DNA from: DATJNI01 sp035508275 | GTDB lineage: Bacteria > Patescibacteriota > Saccharimonadia > Saccharimonadales > UBA4665 | Direction of reading: 5' to 3' | Assembly (NCBI GenBank): GCA_035508275.1 | Contig: DATJNI010000007.1 | Coordinates: forward strand, 62,001 to 126,000 | Length of the DNA stretch: 64,000 nucleotides | Position numbers and translations under genes: made by a program | Part shown: positions 9,206-17,902 of the stretch, piece by piece | Position numbering within the stretch: the stretch's first letter is position 1 | Layout: each line of letters opens with the position of its first letter | The notes under the pieces: model-generated | Databases searched by the model: none | Seen by the model: the letters and a program-made list of their open reading frames with translations, nothing else | What the model was told of the DNA's origin: nothing

Positions 9206-10060
9206 TTATGTATTTTGCCAGTTCTCTGCCCTCTCTATTGCCTGGGCTATTGAGGCGTCTACTCTGGGCCAATTGACACCATCAGGTGATGATTTATCGA
9301 ATACAGCCCGAGCAACCGCTATTTTGGCGGTTAACAGGGAGTCAACAACCCTTTGATCTTCTTTTATAAGTAGCCTGTTGGCCTCGCCACGTTGTCTATC
9401 ATCGCTTAAGTCGACTTCCCCAAGGCCTTTGCCGGAACGTATAACTAGTCCTGCTTTAGGGAGTTCAAGATCCCAAGGAGCGTTTGTTTTGATGGCAATC
9501 ATGGGCTGGTTAGATTTTAGCTTTTTAGGATCAAGCCTTAGAAAGCTACTAAGAACAATGGTTAGGCCGTCATGGCTTAGGCCCCTGATTAAATCTGCTT
9601 GTTCTTCTGGGTCATCAGAATGAGTTAGAACTTCAAAGTCCTGGTCTCTCGCAGCTGCTGATCCGACAGAGAAGAGTAGGGCTTCGTCCGTCACACCAGG
9701 CAGAGACTCTTCTAGAGCTCTGGCTATTGCGATGTTAAGCCCGTTTCTGGCGGCTCCCAAACCGAATCTTTCGTCTAGGGAAGTTGGTACGCGCTGTTCG
9801 GCAACTACTCTAATATCTAGCTGTCTGGGTGGATGAATAATTGCAACGTGGGGTTCGTCCATTACTATGCTGTCGTAGGAGCTATGGTCAATATTGCTTG
9901 GGTCATCTAACTCAGGATCAAACGGACGATGGTAAAGAGGAAAGTCAGAAAAACCCACCGAACTTTTGGGATGATCGTGCTCACCCCATAAGATCGGTGA
10001 ATTAGTGACAAGGTTAGCCAGGGCGTCTGTGGTAGCCGCTAGTTTAATCTCGCCAGACAT
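9206..10060 (-). CDS. Unknown partner of the MoxR-type ATPase, possibly DUF58/VWA-like
   Basis: 284 residues, no signal peptide or membrane helix, acidic. It begins one base after the MoxR-like gene stops, with AGGAAA as its ribosome site, so the two are translationally linked. MoxR genes are usually followed by a DUF58 gene and a VWA gene; this one holds the DUF58 place. The stretch around IRVVAEQRVPTSLDERFG, then a helix with NIAIARALEE, then LLFSVGS resembles a worn VWA/DUF58 core, but the typical DUF58 R..Y..GD motif is not visible. Treat the family assignment as a guess from context. Confidence 0.5.
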   Translation of the reverse strand: MSGEIKLAATTDALANLVTNSPILWGEHDHPKSSVGFSDFPLYHRPFDPELDDPSNIDHSSYDSIVMDEPHVAIIHPPRQLDIRVVAEQRVPTSLDERFGLGAARNGLNIAIARALEESLPGVTDEALLFSVGSAAARDQDFEVLTHSDDPEEQADLIRGLSHDGLTIVLSSFLRLDPKKLKSNQPMIAIKTNAPWDLELPKAGLVIRSGKGLGEVDLSDDRQRGEANRLLIKEDQRVVDSLLTAKIAVARAVFDKSSPDGVNWPRVDASIAQAIERAENWQNT

Positions 10061-10061
10061 A

Positions 10062-11138
10062 TTATTTTCCTGCTTCGCTTATGGCAGTTTCTATGAATTC
10101 GTTAAGTTGTCCTTGGTGAAAATCTTCTGCATCTATTTTGGGATGGACAAATATCCTAGCGGCAAAGACACCTGGCAAAGCTCGGACTACATCCTCTTTA
10201 GCTACCGCCATTTTGCCAGCATGAATTGCACACTGTGCCCTAGCTCCTAGGCTTAGCTGTTCATACATTCTATGGTCGCCTTCTCGAACGCCGAACTCTC
10301 TGGCAAGAACGTCCATAGTAGAGATAGTCAGTTCCACTATATGGTCTCTAGCTTCGTCTGGTATAGCCACCTGTCCAATGTGCCTTCCAAACTCGAGAAG
10401 TTCTTTTGCAGAGACTACTGGATCAACCTTTTTCCAAGCTTCTTTCTTGTCAGTACTTCTATTTAATAGCCTGGCTCTACGAGTAGATTTATCGCCAGTC
10501 CCATCTGTTAGACCCATTATGGTGCCAACAGCCATTCTAGATGCTATTTGAGGAGGAATTGTATGGGTTCCATCCCTTCTGTTTATGGTGTTGGCTGAGG
10601 CAACAACCCAATGAATACCTGGCATATCTTGTATTTCACCACGTCTTTCTACCGTTCCATTGGCCATTAACGACATTGCCGATCTTAGGGCTGCAGGGTT
10701 GGCGGCAGTCATTTCTTCGAAGTGGATGCCGCGAGTTTTATTTGTAAATATGCCCGCAATTTCTTGAGTAATTTCTTCTTCTGTTCTTTCTATATCGCTT
10801 TTGGTAGTCTTTTTCTGAGTGTATGTGTCGCCTTTGATTGCCCTTGCGCTAAGATCATGGTCGCCTGGGATAAAGGCTACTGTTTCGTTAGTATAGCCAA
10901 CGCCTTCAATTGCCTGGAAGTAGGCTCTAGATAACAAGGTCTTACCCGTGGCTGCTCTACCGCCCAGACCAAAAGGGGTCTGTGTCATTAGGGAAACTAT
11001 TGCAGCGTCGACAGCTGGATCTTCGTGAGATACGACACTGCCCAAAGCTTCTCGAATATTTTCTGCAGCCTTAACGAGATCTGCTGCAACAGCGTCTCTA
11101 GAGGCTGATACTTCTCTTAAGTGTGATGGTTGTTCCAT
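10062..11138 (-). CDS. MoxR-type AAA+ ATPase
   Basis: 358 residues. The Walker A is GGRAATGKTLLSRAYF; the Walker B region is GIHFEEMTAANPAALRSAM, matching the position of the MoxR LDEIN..P motif but with Glu-Glu; sensor 1 is VVASANTI followed by the pore-side loop RRDGTHTIPPQIASRM. MoxR ATPases act as chaperone-like remodelers, usually with VWA proteins. The gene lies directly after a membrane VWA-like gene and before an unknown partner, with gaps of one or two bases, so this is a three-gene complex operon. AGAGGA precedes the ATG. Confidence 0.82.
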   Translation of the reverse strand: MEQPSHLREVSASRDAVAADLVKAAENIREALGSVVSHEDPAVDAAIVSLMTQTPFGLGGRAATGKTLLSRAYFQAIEGVGYTNETVAFIPGDHDLSARAIKGDTYTQKKTTKSDIERTEEEITQEIAGIFTNKTRGIHFEEMTAANPAALRSAMSLMANGTVERRGEIQDMPGIHWVVASANTINRRDGTHTIPPQIASRMAVGTIMGLTDGTGDKSTRRARLLNRSTDKKEAWKKVDPVVSAKELLEFGRHIGQVAIPDEARDHIVELTISTMDVLAREFGVREGDHRMYEQLSLGARAQCAIHAGKMAVAKEDVVRALPGVFAARIFVHPKIDAEDFHQGQLNEFIETAISEAGK

Positions 11139-11140
11139 GA

Positions 11141-12097
11141 TTATCCTCTCATTCCTTTCCCTGTTGTGAACCTGCGTCTGTTGGCTAGGATCAAAGATCC
11201 TGTACCAAACAAAATGGCTGCAAGTCCTTTCATAATTAATGAAGTTTCACTTGATATACCCATCTCATCGGTGGTAGTTGGTTGGTTGACTCGCTCAGCA
11301 ATTAGGTTCATGCCGCCAGTGGTACGACTAAAGTACTGTCCACCAGTAGAGCTTGCAAGACCTTGGAAACTATCTACTAACTGTTTTGGGGTACCGCGCG
11401 GATCCAGGTTAACTACGCTGACTTTGGTTTTCTGCTGGTTGGCAGCTTGGGCCAAGCTAGCAGTATCTCCCAGGCTATCGCCATTAGTTATTACCAGTAT
11501 CTCGCCCGCTGTATTTGTTGAGCTTTTGGCTTGCTTATCTAGTAAGTCTTGGGCGGTTGCGATACCACCGTTCATATCTGCAGCACCAAGCGGCTCACCG
11601 ACAGCTGTATTTACAAACTTAGCAAACTCTCTTGCTGTAGTGATTTGCTGGTTGTCTGAGTGAACTCCGCTTAGGTTTTCATCTACTACGGTTGGGTTAG
11701 TCTTAGAGAAGTCGCTTATGATAGACACCTCTTGAGGTAGTACACTTTGAACATCTGCGGCACCATCAGCTACAATTTCTAGACCCTCGGGATTAGTGTG
11801 AGACGATTCTCCTGTGAATGAGTAGGCAAAGAGACTGCCGCTTACTGCGAAAGACAAGATAACGGCACCTTTAACTGAGTACCTGCCAAGGAAGGCTCTA
11901 GCCCTTTCATAAGCACTTCGCTCATCTTGGTTTTCCTTTTCGTCTTCATTTTGTTCGTGAGACAGTGCACTAGCAAGTACTGGCAAGTGTTCTTCTTCTA
12001 CCACTCTACTTTGCCTTTCAATGGCAAAACGATCAGCTACAGCGCCTACGGTGGCGCCAGCAGCAAAACCGACAGCGAGTGCAATCTCTGAATCCAT
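11141..12097 (-). CDS. Membrane protein with degenerate VWA-like domain (BatA-type position)
   Basis: 318 residues. A short N-terminal hydrophobic segment (about 5-22), a charged linker (about 23-70), a second helix (about 76-92), an outer or loop domain and a C-terminal helix (about 287-303) ending NRRRFTTGKG. The middle domain has the alternating strands of a VWA fold: EGLEIVADGAADV, later GEILVITNGDSLGD and KVSVVNLDPRGT, but the metal-binding DxSxS motif is absent. The topology resembles BatA-type VWA proteins that work with MoxR ATPases. It opens the operon; TAAAAT lies eight bases before the ATG. Confidence 0.65.
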   Translation of the reverse strand: MDSEIALAVGFAAGATVGAVADRFAIERQSRVVEEEHLPVLASALSHEQNEDEKENQDERSAYERARAFLGRYSVKGAVILSFAVSGSLFAYSFTGESSHTNPEGLEIVADGAADVQSVLPQEVSIISDFSKTNPTVVDENLSGVHSDNQQITTAREFAKFVNTAVGEPLGAADMNGGIATAQDLLDKQAKSSTNTAGEILVITNGDSLGDTASLAQAANQQKTKVSVVNLDPRGTPKQLVDSFQGLASSTGGQYFSRTTGGMNLIAERVNQPTTTDEMGISSETSLIMKGLAAILFGTGSLILANRRRFTTGKGMRG

Positions 12098-12152
12098 ATA
12101 CGATTATTTTACACTATTTTAGCTAAATAGTCAAAGGTTGTTTATAAGAAAC

Positions 12153-13109
12153 TTATTTGTCTCTTTTGGAGTTAGCTTCTATACGCTCTTTGGCGAATTT
12201 TCGTCTCAGTACCAACTGATAAATAACTATTCCAGAGGCTGCGGCGCCAATGAAAACTAGGGCAACATCGCCTGGTCCGGTGTTAACTAGACTGGAAGTA
12301 GTTGAAGATGGGGTAACAGTTGCTTGGACAGCCGGAGTTGAGGCTGTTTGTTGGGGAGGGGCTTGGGTAGTGGTGTTCTGGACGACGGTAGTATTAGTTG
12401 AGCAATTGCCGCCGCTAGCATTATTGGTATTGGACGAGTTGGTTGTGTTGCCGTTGCAGTTGCTTATGGTAGTGGCTGCTGGAGTGGTCGTCTTAGTTGG
12501 TACCGGTTTAGGAGGAACGGGCTTAGGTGGGACAGGTGGTGGAGAAATTGGTCTTGCAGATATTGGGTTGCCGCAGCTGGAGAGAATAGCGAAGTCAAAG
12601 CGACCGTTTATAGTTACAACGTAAGCGTAAAGAGCATTATTTAGGAAAGATATTGACGGAGGTCTAGTGTAGAAGGTGGTGCCGTCAAAGTTAACAGTGG
12701 AGCTGCCGCTTATATACTGTCTGCCGCCCGTTAAAGCACCTGTAGCTATTACTCCACCGGTCGAGTTTAGGACATCACCAGATTTAGTCACTTCGCCAGC
12801 TTGGACATGAGCCACGCTACTATTCATAAGTTCAATATCTGAGTAATTTATACCGAAGTAGTTATATATATTATGGATACTGGCAGCCGAGTTAACTCCG
12901 TCGCCGTTATTGTACTTGCCTATAAGGTTGTCTACGGAGCTGGCGCCACAGTAAAGGACTGCGTTAGCGTCACAGTTATATGGTCCACCTATACCAATAT
13001 TTTGAGCATGTACTGAGTCCAGTTTAATTAGGAAAAGTGCCAACAGAATAGTCAGTGCTGCAGCGAACATCCAGTTGCGGTTTTTGAGGTTGTAGGTCAA
13101 ACTCAACAC
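12153..13109 (-). CDS. Exported Asn/Thr-rich surface protein with LVNTGPGD C-terminal anchor
   Basis: 318 residues, GTG start chosen because GGAGG lies seven bases upstream. A signal peptide (about 1-36, ending VHAQ) is followed by a domain with several cysteines (CDANAVLYCGASS ... SSCGNP), then PPPVPPKPVPPKPVP, a Thr/Asn-rich stretch with NCNGNTTNSSNTNN, and finally LVNTGPGD, a helix and a basic tail. The central part (GKYNNGDGVNSAASIHNIYNYFG) looks like a folded exported domain. Same anchor as the protein at 6941-7870, opposite end of the cluster. Function unknown. Confidence 0.72.
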   Translation of the reverse strand: MLSLTYNLKNRNWMFAAALTILLALFLIKLDSVHAQNIGIGGPYNCDANAVLYCGASSVDNLIGKYNNGDGVNSAASIHNIYNYFGINYSDIELMNSSVAHVQAGEVTKSGDVLNSTGGVIATGALTGGRQYISGSSTVNFDGTTFYTRPPSISFLNNALYAYVVTINGRFDFAILSSCGNPISARPISPPPVPPKPVPPKPVPTKTTTPAATTISNCNGNTTNSSNTNNASGGNCSTNTTVVQNTTTQAPPQQTASTPAVQATVTPSSTTSSLVNTGPGDVALVFIGAAASGIVIYQLVLRRKFAKERIEANSKRDK

Positions 13110-13193
13110 AAATATCCTCCCTCCGGGTTTCTGCTCTTCAAACTATACCTTGATAAACGGACTGTCTGTGGATTTTATTACATATTTTTTACG

Positions 13194-15482
13194 CTAGGAG
13201 TGAGCAGCGTGAAGTTCTTTAGCTGGAGCTGCTTTTTTGTCGCCCGGTTTTACGGCTAGCTTTTCTTTGGAGAAGTTAAAGCCAAAGGTACTGCCCTTGC
13301 CTTCTTGGCTCTCAAATATTAGTGATCCACCTTGGGCAACAACTACTTTTTTGGCCATATATAAGCCTAGTCCGGTGCCATCCGGTCTGACTTTTCTAGC
13401 ATTGCCAGCCCGGTAAAACTTGTTGAAAAGATGATGTTTTTCACTGTTAGGTACCCCTATGCCATCATCTGTGACAGTTAGTTCAATGCTGGTGTCTTTG
13501 TTTTTTAGGTTGACGTTTATGTGACCATTCTTGGGTGTGTAGTAGATGGCGTTGTCTACAAAGTTCATAACTACCTGACGTATTTTGGTTTCGTCCATCA
13601 TAAGGTCTGGAAATTCTTTAGGTCTGTTATACGTTAGATGGACATTATGTGACATCGCAGTGTCTTCTAGCTGCTGCATTTCTTGTTCGACTAGTTGAGC
13701 TAAGTTCACCTTAGTGTTTTCAATGGAGAATTTGCCGGTTTTTAGTCGCGAAACGTTTAGCATGTCGGCAATCAGGTAAACCATTTTTTGGGAGGAGAAG
13801 AAGGCCTGGCCTATCATATCCTTTTGGGTGTGGGTTACTTTGCCAGCGTCACCTTCAAGAATCATGGAGAGATAGCCTTTTATGCTTGTTAGGGGTGTTC
13901 TTAGTTGGTGAGAGGCCATGCTGATGAAGTCGTCTTTAGTTTCATCTAGAACCTTAAGGCGTTCGTTAGCCTTACGCAGCTTGTAAGTAGCTTCGTTGAC
14001 TTTTTGTTGAAGTGTCACATTAAAGGCCTGAATTTCCTCGAATCGTAATGCGTTTTGTATGGCGATTACTAACTCATTGGCTAGTATCTCTATGACTTTT
14101 ATGTCCGTATTGTTATAGATGTTTCCGCTCTTTTTATACCCAAAAATCATATAGTTTTTATGAGCTGTGGCAGAATGCTCCTTCGATTGAAGTCTTATTG
14201 CTATCGCGACCCGATTATTACGCAGAGTCTTTTTTAGGTCCGTTTCACCCTCTTCTAGGTTGTCGTAAACAATCATGCTTTCATCCTGTTTGTCTAAAAT
14301 TTTATATAGCGACTTAAAGTCATCTGCTTTCAAATCCTTCGAGCCTGTTACCCTTATAGTGTCCGTGCCTTCGTCCCTAATAATAAAAGCTGCTCTTTCG
14401 CACTTGATGTAGTCCTCTATAACCATGGCGGAGCGTCTGAGTAGAATACCAAGTTCTATATTGTCTATTATTGTTTTATTCAGTTCATCTAAAAAGGCTT
14501 GGGTATCGTAAGCGTCCCTATAGAAAATCTTCCTGGTAAAAACGTCGAAGTAGTGTTTTATTGCGGGGTAAAAAAGTGCTAGTACGATCGCTAAAGCTGT
14601 ATAGATAATTCTGGCTTGAGAGTCGTTCAGGTTCTTAAAGGCGTAATTAGTAATACTTGAGGCAATAAGAGTGAATGCTCCAGCTAAAGTAGCGAGAGCA
14701 AGTAAGTAGGCTATGGATCTAGCAATGATTAATCTAATGTCAAACAGTCTATGGCGGACAATAGCGTATGCCACCATGCCAGACAAAATCAGGGTAAACG
14801 CAGGACCAAGTCTAGAACTTGACCAGTTATTAATAACTAGGGGCAATAAAACATTTGAGATAACAGCGAGCACAGCATATAAAATGATGCCCCAGGAAAC
14901 TATGGATACTTGTCGTTTCTGTGAAACTAGGTGAGTTTCTTTTCTCTTCTTAAATATAATGACAAGCAATAATGCCAAGGAGTATGCCACGTAGAAAACG
15001 AACAGCCAGTAGATAAACGAAGTAGTGACCGTTGAGCTGCTACCCGAAATAGTAACAGACTGTATAACCTCTGGGGTTAAACTTAAGGGTATGAGAACAA
15101 TAGTCAGACTTGTGTGAAATAAAAGAAAAAATCTTCTTTTAAAGTGAGTTGGTGTAGGAAAGTTATTCACGAAATTTAACACACAGTAGATAGCAACAAT
15201 CCCCGTTAGAATTGTTAGTCTAGTGTAAAAAAGCACATTCGTGTTCACATGATCGGACAGGTAGTTTGCTATAGACCAAGACACTAGTGCCAGGGACATG
15301 TACGCAAAGTTTCTGTTTATTGCTTGGGAAGGATTACGTACTACAATTAGCAAACCAAGGGTAGTAATGGCTATACTACAAATTATAAGAATCAGTAGAT
15401 CTGGTAACACCTTTGATAGCCCATCTATTTCTTGTTGAAAGCTTAACCCCTTTATAATAACAGTTACGCTTAATAAAGACAT
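13194..15482 (-). CDS. Sensor histidine kinase with 7TM N-terminal region
   Basis: 762 residues. Seven to nine membrane helices fill residues 1-300 (7TM histidine-kinase N-terminal type), followed by a GAF-like region (about 335-475), a coiled coil, HisKA with MASHQLRTPL (phospho-acceptor His525), and HATPase with NFVDNA (N box), DDGIGVP (G1) and GTGLGL (G2). It should sense a membrane or small-molecule cue and phosphorylate a receiver; the orphan receivers at 18584 and 18993 are the nearest candidates. The start lies only 23 bases from the divergent DUF2156 gene, so the two share a promoter region. Confidence 0.9.
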   Translation of the reverse strand: MSLLSVTVIIKGLSFQQEIDGLSKVLPDLLILIICSIAITTLGLLIVVRNPSQAINRNFAYMSLALVSWSIANYLSDHVNTNVLFYTRLTILTGIVAIYCVLNFVNNFPTPTHFKRRFFLLFHTSLTIVLIPLSLTPEVIQSVTISGSSSTVTTSFIYWLFVFYVAYSLALLLVIIFKKRKETHLVSQKRQVSIVSWGIILYAVLAVISNVLLPLVINNWSSSRLGPAFTLILSGMVAYAIVRHRLFDIRLIIARSIAYLLALATLAGAFTLIASSITNYAFKNLNDSQARIIYTALAIVLALFYPAIKHYFDVFTRKIFYRDAYDTQAFLDELNKTIIDNIELGILLRRSAMVIEDYIKCERAAFIIRDEGTDTIRVTGSKDLKADDFKSLYKILDKQDESMIVYDNLEEGETDLKKTLRNNRVAIAIRLQSKEHSATAHKNYMIFGYKKSGNIYNNTDIKVIEILANELVIAIQNALRFEEIQAFNVTLQQKVNEATYKLRKANERLKVLDETKDDFISMASHQLRTPLTSIKGYLSMILEGDAGKVTHTQKDMIGQAFFSSQKMVYLIADMLNVSRLKTGKFSIENTKVNLAQLVEQEMQQLEDTAMSHNVHLTYNRPKEFPDLMMDETKIRQVVMNFVDNAIYYTPKNGHINVNLKNKDTSIELTVTDDGIGVPNSEKHHLFNKFYRAGNARKVRPDGTGLGLYMAKKVVVAQGGSLIFESQEGKGSTFGFNFSKEKLAVKPGDKKAAPAKELHAAHS

Positions 15483-15492
15483 TACTTTTTGC

Positions 15493-15498
15493 TATTAT
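15493..15498 (+). promoter_or_regulatory. -10 hexamer TATTAT of the DUF2156 gene, leaderless type
   Basis: TATTAT ends seven bases before ATG 15506. The 23-base gap to the divergent kinase start means opposing promoters must overlap here; the core CTATTATTAGG can be read on either strand. Confidence 0.6.
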
Positions 15499-15505
15499 TA
15501 GGTAA

Positions 15506-16402
15506 ATGTTACAAAAATATCCTTTATTCTCTCGGTTAACGATTGAGGATAAAAAATCAATAGAAAAAATTGTAGAAAAGTTTGATCCATACTCTGATTT
15601 TAATTTCACGAGCTTGTTTTCCTGGGATGACGGGACAACTGAAATCTCACTGCTATACGACAATCTGATTATTAAAATGTCTGATTACAGCAGTAGTAAG
15701 ACGATATATACACTTATAGGCCAGGATAAAATTGACGAGACATTGCTAAGTCTGTTTGGCAGGACAAATAAAGTTGATCTGGTTCCTGAGGTAGTTATAA
15801 AGAATATAAATAAACCTGATTTATTTGCTATTAAAGAAGATAGAGATCAGTTTGACTATGTATATAACATACCCGAGCAGATAAATTTGACTGGTGGTGC
15901 ATTTAAATTGAAGAGAAATAAATTAAATCACTTCATGAAAAACCAAAGCGGCGACATGGCAGTTAAAAAAATAGACTTTAGGTCTAAGTCTATTAGGTCA
16001 GACGTGATGAGTATATTAAAGCAATGGACTACGGAGAGAGAAGTACAAGGTAAAGAAAGTGCCAGAGAGTTAGAAGCAATAAGAAGGCTCTTTGACTACA
16101 GCCAAAGTCTTAATTTGTCTGGTGTGATTCTATATATAGAGGGTGCCGCGGTCGGTTTCTCAATTAACGAAGCTGTTCAAAAAGACTATGCCATATGCCA
16201 CTTCCAAAAAGCCCTTTACGTTTTTAAGCACATTGATGTGTTTCTCTCCAACATAACCGCGAAAGAAATGAAGCATTTTGGTTGTAAGCATATAAATTGG
16301 GAGCAAGATTTGGGTATGCCTGGCTTAAGGAGACTAAAAGAGTCATACAAGCCCGACTTTTATCTCAAAAAATATACAATAGAAAAGCAGACACCTACTT
16401 AG
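15506..16402 (+). CDS. DUF2156 protein (GNAT-fold, phosphatidylglycerol lysyltransferase C-domain-like)
   Basis: 298 residues with the DUF2156 signatures DYVYNIPEQINLTGGAFKLK, KRNKLNHFMK and a C-terminal INWEQDLGMPGLRRLKESY. This is the soluble acyl/aminoacyl transferase fold found at the C-terminus of MprF; standalone copies lack the membrane flippase part. An aminoacyl transfer to lipid or peptide is possible but unproven. It is divergent from the histidine kinase, and its TAG stop overlaps by three bases the stop of the convergent gene at 16399. Confidence 0.82.
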   Translation: MLQKYPLFSRLTIEDKKSIEKIVEKFDPYSDFNFTSLFSWDDGTTEISLLYDNLIIKMSDYSSSKTIYTLIGQDKIDETLLSLFGRTNKVDLVPEVVIKNINKPDLFAIKEDRDQFDYVYNIPEQINLTGGAFKLKRNKLNHFMKNQSGDMAVKKIDFRSKSIRSDVMSILKQWTTEREVQGKESARELEAIRRLFDYSQSLNLSGVILYIEGAAVGFSINEAVQKDYAICHFQKALYVFKHIDVFLSNITAKEMKHFGCKHINWEQDLGMPGLRRLKESYKPDFYLKKYTIEKQTPT

Positions 16403-17862
16403 ACCACGATTTCAGGGATAGAGAGATCTATGTTACCAAATAAATCTCGATTAGCGTCTCGGGTTAAAGCTATAGGGATGGAGTCCCTAACCTCATCTGA
16501 CTCTGGGGTAACAAAGTCTGTTCGACCCATAAGTGGCTCAAATTCTATGCCAAATCTATTGAATGAATCTATAGAGGCTTGATTGACAGTAGCAAATACC
16601 ACAGTTTCCTTCTTAGGCAGCCTCTTTTCCAACATTCGGTAAAAAAGTACATATGCTATATCTGCCATTTTTAGATAATGATACGGCTCCGTTCTTTCGC
16701 CTATGCGAAAGTTTGTTTCCACGGCCATGCTTTTAGATACGTCGATGCCACGATCTTTATAGAATTTTCTAAAATCTTTAATTGTAAAATTACCAAGCTT
16801 GATTAGTTCGTCTACTGTATAAAAACCCGTCTCCTTTTTAGTTGAGCCTGCGGACGTAAATTGATTTACGGACGTGTCGTACTGCAGGCCGGTAATGGTA
16901 GCGGCATGCACCACTCTTGAACTCTCTGGCCTAGTGTCGACTAAAGCAAAGAACAAAGTACTATCTTCGTCTTCATCGGAGACATTTTCGACTTCAGGGA
17001 AATATGATGCTTCGTATGACCTGACGAAGTTTGCATATTTACTATAAGGTCTTATCCAAACGCCCACTATATCTTCGTCTGGGCACTGCACCATTGCTAG
17101 CTGCGTAAGCTGACGGTCTAACTCCGCTAGCTCTTCCTTGCTTAAGTCATACCTGGGGGTATTATCGTTCTTGTCACCAGAAACAAACTTTACGTCTTTT
17201 TGTGCTTCGTCTAAGGCTGCCCTTTCCACTTTAGCTTGCGCCCACTTTTGAAATAATCTGCTAAGGCCAAGAAAAGTTACCACAGATGCTACGACTTCTG
17301 GGCTAGTTATGTTGCCAATCCCCTCTGATATTGCAGCGCCTTCTACCGCACAGACCCCTGCTACCCACGCGGCCGTAAAAAGGCCGTTCCTTCTAGTTTC
17401 TTGTCGAGTTCTCTCTGTGTTATCTCTTTGACTTAGCGCAAGCGAAACTGGTACACCCAGATATAGAGCTGTTAGCGCCTCCAAACTTTTTGGTACTTGC
17501 CAGTTTGGGCCAACGATATTATCTATCCTGCCATTTAGCCAGTCTATAGACTTTGTTGCCTTGTCAGTTGTCAGCAAATCGCTAGCTGCGATTGCCCCTG
17601 CACCCTCAACTAATAGTGTTGAGCCTCCCAGCACAGCTGCTCCAACGATTGGTTGATTGGTAATAGCCTCTGTTGCAAGTAACATTCCATAACGTGATCC
17701 CTCGTTTGTAATTGGCAATAATTCGAATGCCACAACGGCACCTTCCAGGCTATATTTGGCAGCTTGAAGAGCCTGCCTAAATCTACCTTGTTCTGATACT
17801 TGAACAACATCCTCAGGCGATTTGATCAGTAAATGCGATTCACTGTTATGATCAGTATTCAT
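16399..17862 (-). CDS. Membrane-associated protein with acyltransferase-like C-terminal domain
   Basis: 487 residues, no clear family match. The N-terminal half has several Gly/Ala-rich hydrophobic stretches (about 35-100 and 150-215) that may span the membrane. The C-terminal half (about 245-470) looks like an acyl-homoserine-lactone-synthase/GNAT-type fold: IVGVWIRPY, FALVDTRPESSRVVHAATI, then SMAVETNFRIGERTE and ETVVFATVNQASIDSFNRFGIEFEPLMG. It is 40 bases downstream of the arginine decarboxylase, with GGAG seven bases before its ATG, so agmatine or a related amine is a plausible but untested acceptor. Confidence 0.55.
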   Translation of the reverse strand: MNTDHNSESHLLIKSPEDVVQVSEQGRFRQALQAAKYSLEGAVVAFELLPITNEGSRYGMLLATEAITNQPIVGAAVLGGSTLLVEGAGAIAASDLLTTDKATKSIDWLNGRIDNIVGPNWQVPKSLEALTALYLGVPVSLALSQRDNTERTRQETRRNGLFTAAWVAGVCAVEGAAISEGIGNITSPEVVASVVTFLGLSRLFQKWAQAKVERAALDEAQKDVKFVSGDKNDNTPRYDLSKEELAELDRQLTQLAMVQCPDEDIVGVWIRPYSKYANFVRSYEASYFPEVENVSDEDEDSTLFFALVDTRPESSRVVHAATITGLQYDTSVNQFTSAGSTKKETGFYTVDELIKLGNFTIKDFRKFYKDRGIDVSKSMAVETNFRIGERTEPYHYLKMADIAYVLFYRMLEKRLPKKETVVFATVNQASIDSFNRFGIEFEPLMGRTDFVTPESDEVRDSIPIALTRDANRDLFGNIDLSIPEIVV

Positions 17863-17902
17863 ATGGTTACTCCACTAACTATCTAGGGGATGTCGTGACT
17901 TC

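Noticed and set aside
9206..10060. Firm DUF58 assignment from operon position
   Set aside because: The conserved DUF58 motif is not visible, so only a weak suggestion is given.
11130..11663. 177-codon plus-strand frame opposite the VWA-like gene
   Set aside because: Antisense shadow; the minus-strand gene has linked neighbours and recognisable fold features.
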